From: a virus
Direction: 5' to 3' (one strand)
IMG/VR virus record: IMGVR_UViG_3300021378_000010
Coordinates: 1-64,000 of that record
DNA: 64,000 nucleotides
Numbering within the stretch: the first letter of the stretch is position 1; each line of letters starts with the position of its first letter. The notes below the pieces were generated by a model, which ran no database searches, was not told where the DNA came from, and worked only from the letters and a program-made list of their open reading frames with translations. A program made the position numbers and the translations under genes. Of this stretch, positions 18,232 through 26,500 are shown piece after piece.

Positions 18232-18693
18232 TTAAGACTCCAAGAATTCTTCTGCTTGTCCAAGCGTAAACGATATTGTCGCGTCGATTGAGTTATTTTG
18301 ATCTGCTTTCGCATCAAGACGATCCCCATTGTAGAAAAACTGCCCATTAAGAGGAAACGTGATAATATCATATGCTCCAATAGGAAGATTAGTAGCAATA
18401 GAAAAAGAAGTAGAAACAGAAGTAGGAGGTTCTGTAGAATAATCTTCGTATCTATACACTTGAATGTCGACATATACAGTGTTTGCTGTTTTATTTGATA
18501 GTATAAGTGGCGAAATAACTTCTGCTACGCCCGGAGCAATAACTGTTGTTCCACCAAAAATAAGTTCTGGAATATTGAAGTTTGGTACTTCGATTAGTGG
18601 AGAAAAATTTGTTGTAAGTTCTTTACTTTTCGCTACCGGTTTTGCATCGGGCGATTGTGAAGTTGAAACTGTTGTAATAGTTGTATTTGCCAT
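18232..18693 (-). CDS. Small predicted virion protein, unknown
   Basis: 153 residues, Ser/Thr/Asn-rich and beta-rich (NKTANTVYVDIQVYRYED, LPIGAYDIITFPL, FYNGDRLDAKADQNN), a pattern like a structural beta-sandwich domain found in marine T4-like virions. No enzyme motif, signal peptide or membrane segment is visible. It is coupled to the preceding pectate-lyase-like gene by a TAATG overlap and lies 3 bases before the collagen-like gene, so it probably belongs to the same fibre assembly. The name rests on context. Confidence 0.65.
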   Translation of the reverse strand: MANTTITTVSTSQSPDAKPVAKSKELTTNFSPLIEVPNFNIPELIFGGTTVIAPGVAEVISPLILSNKTANTVYVDIQVYRYEDYSTEPPTSVSTSFSIATNLPIGAYDIITFPLNGQFFYNGDRLDAKADQNNSIDATISFTLGQAEEFLES

Positions 18694-20969
18694 TAGATTA
18701 TTGCCCTGCTATTTGAAGCTCTACGAGCTAGTTTTCTTACTGAAGACGTAAATGGTCTTCCTTCAAGGCGACCGGTTCTTCCATTAATTCTAAGTCCCTG
18801 TGCAAAGTACTGATTGTTTAATTCGTCTGCACCAGACCATCTTACTCTTCCACCTTGCTCTTGTGATACAGAAGCAGCAGCTGATATTGGCTGACCTACT
18901 CTGCGGAAGTTGAGAGGCAATGCGTTTACGTTTACCCCCGCTGAAGCAAGGTTGAACTGGTGAGATAGACTTTCTACAAGACTTCCAAATGCAAGAGTTC
19001 TAGGAGTTCTTAGACTTGCTATAAGAATATCATCAATTAGTCCGTCAAGCATTACTTCTTCTGCTGCAGTATTTGCACCGTCTGAAAGATTTGTTACAAT
19101 GTAATCTCTCATATGATCGAAAGAATCAGTAAAAGCGTCAAGTAAAGTGGTATCGTTTGCACCATCATCTACCCAATTATTTCCATCTGAATAGTAAACT
19201 GTTCCGTCATAAAAGTTTGTATTTGATGAATATACGATATAAGAGTCGTCAGCATTTACTGTATTAGCATCAGGAAGATCTTCAAATACTCCTACACTAT
19301 CAATATATACAAGTCCTGCAGTATTTGCGTTGAATACTGAAAATACATGATCACCTTTGTAGTTGAAAAGACCGGCAGTAAAGATACGTGTAGCAGATTG
19401 TTTTCCAACCTTAAAATCATTTGCGATTGAGGTCAGGAAACTATTTGCATCGCGGCGGGTAAGTTCTTCATTTACAGTATTTGATGAGTATCCTTGAGTA
19501 TCTGTGAGAAAGTCCCACATATCGTCAATAATTGTATTTGCATTATCCATTATAGATTGTGCGTAAGCGGTATTAGCAACAGTGTTTGCACTCATCGTAT
19601 AAGGATTGAATACGTCTGTTGTACCCTTTGCTCTCATAGAAATATCACCGAACTGAGTACCAGAGTTGTTCAGTGTAATTTGACCTCCGTCAAGAGCATA
19701 AAAAGAACATCTTGCAAAAATTGACAGCGATGAAATTCCATTGATGCCAGCACCATTTCTTGCAACGTATCCGATACCGTTTTGGGTACGTGGTGTAGCA
19801 CCAAATGCAAGAATATATGGAAAAATAGAGTCTTGATCTAATTTAGCTCTATCTGCGAGTATCATACCACCGCCACGACCAACTTCTTTATTTGGAAAAT
19901 CTTCTTCGCCAATAATTTCCATCAAAGCAGTACCGCCTGATGAAGAAGTAATATTTGTATTCGCGGTAAGTTCAGCACTGTTATTACGAATGTAAATTGT
20001 ACCGCTTTCTATTTCAGCAACTCTTGATATAATACCAGTAATTTCTGTATCATTTAACGTAACTGTGTCACCGACTTCAAATTTTCCAGTTACACCACTT
20101 ACAGTTACCTCATATCCGAGATCTTCATTTCCGCCTTTACTATTGAAAGGATTTAGTGGTGGAGGAATTGATCTTTCAAAATAATTAGAAATTTGGCTAG
20201 AGTCACGAACATAAGGAGATCTTGTTATACGAACGCCAGGTCGAAAAGCAAACGCGAAGCCACACGTTGGATCATCAAAGTTATCTACTTTGAGATTGAA
20301 AAATGAAAAGCCCTGAACATAACAGCCAGAACCAAGAAGAATACAGTTTTTTGACTCGTATCCTTCATTCATTGCGATTGTTGTAGTATATTGCCCTGTA
20401 GATGAAGTCATAGAACAAAAATCTGGAAGAGCAAGTTCACCGTTAGTATAATACGTTCCAGGCAATACCGTAATATTTACTGCTCTACGATTGAGCATGC
20501 CTTGCGCAACTGTCAACGATGCAGCTTGTGCTAATTCAATAGCTTTTTCAAGAGTGGCTACTGGTGCAAGATAACTTCCATTATCGCCATCATTGCCATC
20601 AGCACTCACGTATATCTTAGCTGCATTCTTTGCAGTTGCTGCAATCTCATCATAAAATTGAGAATATGAAATTGCTACAGTAGTTCCTGCAGATACATCT
20701 TTAAGTAAGAAATAATCTTCGTCTTGAATATTTGGAGTAAACTCGGTACTTACAGAAATGTTAGGATCATTGATTGGCATGTTATTGATATAACTGCCAC
20801 CATTAATTTTAATTTCGTTAAAGACTTCTTGCTCGAGTGCATTGACTAATTCTGCACGAGTAATATTTTTTGTACCATCGTCACCTTGAGTAAGGTTCAC
20901 AGTTACGAAAAGATCATCTGATCTCGTATTACTGCCAGTAATAGTACCTAGTTCTGAAATCTTTGTCAT
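18693..20969 (-). CDS. Large virion protein with pectate-lyase-like (beta-helix) region
   Basis: 758 residues. The segment KIYVSADGNDGDNGSYLAP followed by VATLEKAIELAQAA (about residues 142-175) is the typical start of a right-handed beta-helix of the pectate-lyase-like fold, and the following 250 residues have matching turns (NITVLPGTYY, CILLGSGCYVQGFSF). A head-like motif (FEDLPDANT, YYSDGNNWVDDG) recurs near residue 590. The protein probably forms a fibre or spike shaft; catalytic activity is not evident. A late promoter box lies 21 bases upstream and the stop overlaps the next ATG by one base. Confidence 0.7.
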   Translation of the reverse strand: MTKISELGTITGSNTRSDDLFVTVNLTQGDDGTKNITRAELVNALEQEVFNEIKINGGSYINNMPINDPNISVSTEFTPNIQDEDYFLLKDVSAGTTVAISYSQFYDEIAATAKNAAKIYVSADGNDGDNGSYLAPVATLEKAIELAQAASLTVAQGMLNRRAVNITVLPGTYYTNGELALPDFCSMTSSTGQYTTTIAMNEGYESKNCILLGSGCYVQGFSFFNLKVDNFDDPTCGFAFAFRPGVRITRSPYVRDSSQISNYFERSIPPPLNPFNSKGGNEDLGYEVTVSGVTGKFEVGDTVTLNDTEITGIISRVAEIESGTIYIRNNSAELTANTNITSSSGGTALMEIIGEEDFPNKEVGRGGGMILADRAKLDQDSIFPYILAFGATPRTQNGIGYVARNGAGINGISSLSIFARCSFYALDGGQITLNNSGTQFGDISMRAKGTTDVFNPYTMSANTVANTAYAQSIMDNANTIIDDMWDFLTDTQGYSSNTVNEELTRRDANSFLTSIANDFKVGKQSATRIFTAGLFNYKGDHVFSVFNANTAGLVYIDSVGVFEDLPDANTVNADDSYIVYSSNTNFYDGTVYYSDGNNWVDDGANDTTLLDAFTDSFDHMRDYIVTNLSDGANTAAEEVMLDGLIDDILIASLRTPRTLAFGSLVESLSHQFNLASAGVNVNALPLNFRRVGQPISAAASVSQEQGGRVRWSGADELNNQYFAQGLRINGRTGRLEGRPFTSSVRKLARRASNSRAII

Positions 20970-20989
20970 CTAAGAAACCTTTTTTCTTA

Positions 20990-20997
20990 TATTTATA
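20990..20997 (-). promoter_or_regulatory. T4-type late promoter box TATAAATA
   Basis: Exact TATAAATA on the minus strand, 21 bases before the pectate-lyase-like virion gene and overlapping the 3' end of the gene upstream. Confidence 0.6.
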
Positions 20998-21664
20998 AAG
21001 ATTGTTTTATGTAAAGATATGCTCGATCTCTGTTTTCTCTGATAGCAACAGAACATTTTATATTAAGATGCTGTATTTTTTTGTAATCTTCTTGTAAGAT
21101 TGTAGGAACATCGTTCAAATTTTTTACTTTACCGTGAAGGCAATCTTGCGTTTCAATTAAGCTTGTTTTATTTTCGTCAATAGAAAATAAAAAATTCTTA
21201 AAATACTTTTTACTGTCATCTTTTTTTCTTATTTTATAATCACAGTAAGATTTTATGTAAGTTATTTTATCTGTTTTTATATCGTATGTAATTTTAATAG
21301 CATCTTCTACTAAGTTATCTGGTAGTAGCTTTTTATATTCTTGTGGATAGTTTATGCATTTAGCGTTAGCAACATTCTTGAAGCCAAACGTTACTGTATC
21401 TTTATTGGCTTTTGAATATAATACTATATCACCAATTTTTACTATTGATTTAATAAGTAAACTTACACCACTATTTTTTGGCATACCATTAGAACACAAA
21501 AAGTTTTCAATTTTTTTGGAGTCTTTAGTTTTCAATATTACTAACCAACTACTTTCTATAGTATCTTTCTTTATAATTAAGCACCGTATATCAGTTTCTA
21601 AAATACCTATATTTGAGTGTTTTTCAATTGGAAAAATTTCTTGTACAATTTTCTCGTAGTTCAT
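20993..21664 (-). CDS. Hypothetical protein, lysine-rich
   Basis: About 223 residues from the ATG of MNYEKIVQEIFPIEK, which follows the upstream stop by one base; a 10-residue extension would overlap that gene. The protein is rich in Lys, Ile and Asn, with alternating strands and helices (CLIIKKDTIESSWLVILKTK, KIGDIVLYSKANKD) and no recognised motif. It is the most AT-rich gene in this part of the window and differs in style from the virion proteins around it, so it may be an insertion into the fibre module. No function can be assigned. Confidence 0.6.
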   Translation of the reverse strand: MNYEKIVQEIFPIEKHSNIGILETDIRCLIIKKDTIESSWLVILKTKDSKKIENFLCSNGMPKNSGVSLLIKSIVKIGDIVLYSKANKDTVTFGFKNVANAKCINYPQEYKKLLPDNLVEDAIKITYDIKTDKITYIKSYCDYKIRKKDDSKKYFKNFLFSIDENKTSLIETQDCLHGKVKNLNDVPTILQEDYKKIQHLNIKCSVAIRENRDRAYLYIKQSL

Positions 21665-21665
21665 A

Positions 21666-22400
21666 TTAACCCCATCCCGATCCAGTGATCGCACTAGTCG
21701 TTGTTACTCCAAAAGAAGAAGATGTAAAACTATCAGCTTGAAAGATATTCCAAGGTGCTTGGCTAATGCTTTCAGAATAAATATCCGCTACCCATCTGTA
21801 GGTGTAATAACCCACTTTGTTCGCAGTATAGGTTCCTCCAATAACACTCACAGTCAAAATGCCAGAATCGTCATCGGTGCTTTGGCCACTTCCTCTATAA
21901 CTAGCTTCAGTGGTTGCAGTAGAAAATTGTGCAGATCTATAAACCAATTCTAACCCAGGATTTCTAATTCCAGTATTTTCATCACTGCTGAATTTATCTT
22001 CATCTTCATCACCGCGTATTTCAATAGTCATATTTGGAGTAGTAATAGTAGTGCCTATACCGCGATCAGAAACATAAAATCCCTGGAAAGTTCTATAAAA
22101 ATATTTTTGCCATGACCCATTCACGCTTGGCTGCAATCCTACTTCTTGAGCTATAGCATCTTGAGCAAAAGTATTAGTATTTCTTCCTGATATATCAACT
22201 GTTGATATAAAGAATCTACTAGAATTATAAAAATTGCTAAATGAAATTGGACCTGAAGTTGGAATATTAGCGTTAAGACTCGAAACGGGAACTAAAGCTC
22301 CACCTTTATAGTACTCACTTAGAGAGTGCGGTCTTGCGCCTCCGAATTCGTTTACTATATTTGATTCTAATGATAATATTCCAGATGATTTAATTGCCAT
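21666..22400 (-). CDS. Virion structural protein (ISFSNFYN type)
   Basis: 244 residues. The N-terminus has MAIKSSGILSLESNIVNEFG, followed by LSEYYKGG and GPISFSNFYNSSRF; this I-S-F-S-x-F-Y segment occurs near the N-terminus of many marine T4-like structural proteins and probably acts as an attachment element. The rest is beta-rich (YYTYRWVADIYSES) and ends in a Ser/Thr/Gly tail. It sits 11 bases after the GNVT-repeat gene. A fibre or distal tail protein is likely; the exact role is unknown. Confidence 0.65.
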   Translation of the reverse strand: MAIKSSGILSLESNIVNEFGGARPHSLSEYYKGGALVPVSSLNANIPTSGPISFSNFYNSSRFFISTVDISGRNTNTFAQDAIAQEVGLQPSVNGSWQKYFYRTFQGFYVSDRGIGTTITTPNMTIEIRGDEDEDKFSSDENTGIRNPGLELVYRSAQFSTATTEASYRGSGQSTDDDSGILTVSVIGGTYTANKVGYYTYRWVADIYSESISQAPWNIFQADSFTSSSFGVTTTSAITGSGWG

Positions 22401-22411
22401 TTTGATCTTTC

Positions 22412-23350
22412 TTAGATTCCGCCAAACGCAGTGATATCGCCTTCAGCCACAAATCCGCCATTAGTATTCATTCTAAATTTTAGATTTCCGTTGTAATAAA
22501 AACAGAGATTACCACTTCCATCATCATTAATTTTCCAACCGCCAGTTTCAAAGTCGTTGCTGGTAACGCTATTGAAAGTTACATTACTCGTTGTTGCAAC
22601 AGCTTGACCAATAGCAATAGCACCAGTTGCAGAATTGTATGTTACGCCCGTGCTACCAGATAAAGCAGCTCTTGCCCTGGATGTAGTAAAATATAAATTA
22701 GTGCCTTCTGTCAAATCACCAGTATCGTGATTTGAAATGTCACTAACTGTACCAGTAACATTGCCAGTAACATTGCCAGTAATATTGCCAGTAACATTGC
22801 CAGTAACATTGCCAGTAACATTGCCAGTAATATTACCAGTAACATTGCCAGTAACGTTTCCTACAAATCCTCCAGTTCCAGAAGTAATGCTTCCAGAAAC
22901 ACTGAGATTACCCGAAGTTGTAAGTCTTAATCTTTTTGTAGCAACGCCAGTATTGATAATAAAACTTTGCGAATCATTATCAAAACCTACGTCCCATGCT
23001 ATAGTATCGTTATTGATTCTAACTACTGGATCTACAGAACTACTAAATGTTTGAAACGCGACTCTGCTTGATGTATTTACAATTGTGGGTGCTTCAAGCG
23101 TAATATCAGTTGAACCAGGAATTGTTCCAATTTTATCTGCTCTCATTCTTGTATTTGCAATAAATGTATTGGCAGAAAAAGTTCCTATTAGTGTTGCAAT
23201 TTTTGGAGTTCCTGTACTTCCAGTCGTATCTCCAGAAACCGACGCAGTAATTACGTCGCTTCCCATAAGATCTACTAATTCGTTTGTTCTATCGAGCCAA
23301 ACCTGAAACGTATTGTTCGCAGTAACGTTTATAAGACCTGATTTTGCCAT
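22412..23350 (-). CDS. Tail fibre protein with GNVT repeats
   Basis: 312 residues. The head (LINVTANNTFQVWLDRTNEL) is typical of phage fibre proteins. Residues of about 165-205 are a perfect tetrapeptide repeat, G-N-V/I-T, over about ten units. The following segment NLYFTTSRARAALSGSTGVT is a known fibre motif (LYFTxxRAR), and the C-terminus (YYNGNLKFRMNTNGGF) resembles a beta-prism tip. The gene begins at the base after the stop of the small 59-residue gene. The repeats likely form a regular beta-solenoid or extended shaft. Confidence 0.75.
   Translation of the reverse strand: MAKSGLINVTANNTFQVWLDRTNELVDLMGSDVITASVSGDTTGSTGTPKIATLIGTFSANTFIANTRMRADKIGTIPGSTDITLEAPTIVNTSSRVAFQTFSSSVDPVVRINNDTIAWDVGFDNDSQSFIINTGVATKRLRLTTSGNLSVSGSITSGTGGFVGNVTGNVTGNITGNVTGNVTGNVTGNITGNVTGNVTGTVSDISNHDTGDLTEGTNLYFTTSRARAALSGSTGVTYNSATGAIAIGQAVATTSNVTFNSVTSNDFETGGWKINDDGSGNLCFYYNGNLKFRMNTNGGFVAEGDITAFGGI
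22749..22860 (-). repeat. GNVT tetrapeptide coding repeat (12-base period)
   Basis: About nine to ten nearly identical 12-base units coding for G-N-V/I-T within the fibre gene. Differences between units are almost only the V/I codon, so expansion is recent or maintained by recombination. Confidence 0.85.
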
Positions 23351-23530
23351 TTATCTACTTTCTAACTTTTCTACAACATCGCACAGTCTAGATAACATAG
23401 TCTTGACATCAGTGAGTTCTTTACTGAGAACGTCAATCTTGCGCTGATTATTTCTTTCTAGTTTATATTTATTGAGAGCTGCGACATCATTATTGATAAG
23501 AGCTTTCGTTTTTTCGTCTCTATACATCAT
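23351..23530 (-). CDS. Small coiled-coil protein, 59 residues
   Basis: An open frame of 59 codons that exactly fills the space between two virion genes. It starts in an ATGA overlap with the stop of the 1794-residue gene and ends at the base before the next start. The protein reads MMYRDEKTKALINNDVAALN, then a Lys/Arg-rich stretch and KIDVLSKELTDVKTMLSRLC; the second half has heptad-spaced hydrophobic residues (V, L, L, V, M, L, L), so a short coiled coil is likely. The tight packing on both sides is the main evidence that it is real. It could be a bridging or assembly factor for fibres. Confidence 0.75.
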   Translation of the reverse strand: MMYRDEKTKALINNDVAALNKYKLERNNQRKIDVLSKELTDVKTMLSRLCDVVEKLESR

Positions 23531-26500
23531 GTTAGCGATATTCCTCTATAATCTAGAAGTCTTGGCGCTTTGAAAATGTTTTCAGATAGTAGTTCAATCT
23601 TAATAGCGAATCTACGATAACCTATAAAAGTACCGATCTCATTCGTGTATGTAAGAACTCCATTTGTTTTTGCACTTTCTGGAAGCTTGTAAACGAAGTC
23701 TTTAAAGTCAAAACGATTTGCTATAGAAGAATAAAGATTGATACCTTCAGTAAGTTCGAGTTCTACCCAGTCTGCATTATCAAATACTGATGGATCATCA
23801 GCAGCTTGTGGTCGAATATATACTTTGACATCTGTGCCATTTGGCCTATACGCAGTAACAAATATTTCAAAGTCTTCAGCATCAAGACTTTCTGCAAGTT
23901 CAACAGTTTTTGAAACGTACTTTGAAGTTGTAGAAGATGTATTTGTAATTTTCCACTGATAAGCAAGAACAGAAGCGGTTTCAATATCAATGAACGGAGT
24001 AGATGTTACATTTGAACCATTTTGCATAGATACAGTAAAGTCCATGGTTTTTGTTCTTGCAATATCATTTGACTTACTAAACACTACCATTCCGGTTTTA
24101 CCAAAGTACGAGTTATCATTGAATAGCATCGGCTGAACGTAAGTATTTAGAGTGTTATTTGGATCTACAAACGTTCCGCTTATAGATGCAGAAGTTACGC
24201 TGTCATTTGTTCTTATAATTGTCGGTTGGATGTAACTAAAGCTTATGTTATCAACAGAAGCAATTGTAGCAACGGTGTTACTATCAAAACCGTAAATAGT
24301 ATCTGCAGCTTCAAATTTTCTAGAAATATCAGCGTTTGATTCTTCAAGAATAATAAACGTTGGATATCTAAAATCGTAATGACGAAGAGTACCAATTGTT
24401 ACAGGGTTTCCTGCAAGAGTTGCAGTAAACGATGCAGGTCTATCTGCAATTATAACAGTCGTATTGGCGCTAACTACTTGGAATATTTGCTTATTGGAAG
24501 CACCATCATTAACCAATATGTAGTCATCAGTTGCATATGTTGCTGTAATATCTTCTGTGGAAGATATTTCATTACTTCCGGCAGTAACGCTTACTGTATT
24601 TGAAGTTTCTGCGTCAACTGGATGAACCGTATATACAAGCTCGCCAGCCTTAAATCTTCCAATGTTGTTTTCCGTAGTCAAGAATTCGTGATCGTTATTT
24701 GTAAAGGTAACAGATCCAGATGAAGAGTTGAAGTTGTGACGATACAGAGTAAACTTGATGTCTTCGTCTTGATATGACTTCCAAGCTCTATTATTTGTAG
24801 AAGTAAAGAGAACACCATCACCCCAGTCTTGTACGACTACAAGTCCTTGGTTTGCTCCTGGAGTTAGATTAGTTCCGCCGACCTGAGAAGTAAAGATTAG
24901 ATAATTTGGATCTGAAGCATCAGGTATAATAACGAAAGCATATTCTTTTTCTGAGTCGAGTCTTACTGGTGCTGGAAATACTACCGTAGTAGCCTGAGAA
25001 GCGTCATCAGAAACGTTTATTTGTGATGGTGTTAAATGTACTCTCGAAAATGGAACGTTTTGATACGACGGATAACCATTGAGAACTTCGCGTAGTTCTA
25101 TTACAGCACCATTTGTATCACTTTTTCTTTTGAAGTATAAATCGATCTTAGAAACAAATACTGTATTTGATCCTTGACCCATACCATCTTTTACGAAGAA
25201 CGTTTGAGCGATCGGATCAAAGAATCCTCTACGCGGTGCAATTCTTCGAGTAACATTGCGCTCAGAAGTAGTAGTACTAATAAACTCTGCTGGAGATCTT
25301 GTAGAAGCAGTCAGAGATGATTTTTCTATGGAAAAATTGTACGCTCTATAAGTAGCAAATCCATATGACGTAGACGCGCTTTCAATAGTACCATACGCAT
25401 CAACGTCTACTATTTCTAGCTTTCTATCACCAACAAAAAATCTTTCTGCTGGTAGTGCGAATATAGCTGTAAGCACTCCGTTTGCATCAGTAGTGATTGC
25501 ATCATTGAAATTTCCGTTACGATGAACGTCTGTAGCATTGTCAACACTATCGCCAGGTGCTACAAATTCATTCACGTCTACTTCATCAAAGAAAAAGTAA
25601 TGGCGTGTATTAGGACGAAGTCCCGACATATATACTTTGATTTCTCTAGGAGCCATAAACGGATTGAAGTTTACATTGGATACAAAATCTCCAACCGGTG
25701 TTTCTGTCGTTTGTTCTCCAGTGATTTGAAGTGTGCGAGTTGTATCTCTAAGTGTATCTTCTACGGTACCGTTTCTTCTTCCAATACCGAAGAAACCTCT
25801 ACGCCCTTGATCTACAACTCTAGAGCTAAGTAATTCTGATGTCGTCGAAGTAAGAGGAATGAACTCTTGTATCGCATCTGCAAATTCTGCGAGTGGTGTT
25901 ACTAAATCTATGTCAAGAGTAACAGGGTTTGTAGTTACATCATAGAAAGCGTCATATTCAGGATTTATAGATCCGTTACCCCTGTACGAATAAAAGTTAC
26001 TTACGCAGTTTCTAAAGCTAGTAGCATAAGGCTGATCGATAATAGAAACATCAGTATTTCTAGAAAGCGTAGCGACTTGAGGATTAGAAGTAGAAGGGAA
26101 TATAGTTGCAGAAGAGTTGCTCTTATATTTGAGATTAATCGGAAAAGTTTTTACGGATGGCATCAAAGATTTTTCCGTGAAGTCAATCGCTGCATTGAAT
26201 TCCGTACTTTCAAGATTAGCAATGTTGAGATCATTGAATGGATCTACAATAATACCATTTTTAAATCTTGATAGACCATTTTCATCTACGATATTAAGAT
26301 TTTTAGTATCAGATTCAAGAGCACTCAGTAGAACATAATATTTCAATGCATCTACTTTCTTTTCAACATTTTGAATGTCTTTCATTCTGTAAGATTTAGT
26401 ACCAGTAGTTGTAACCTTTATTCCATATTGTGGTCTATCTTGCGCAAAAGCTTCCTCTTGAGTAAGAGCAGGAACACCGGGCACATAAATTTCTGCTATT

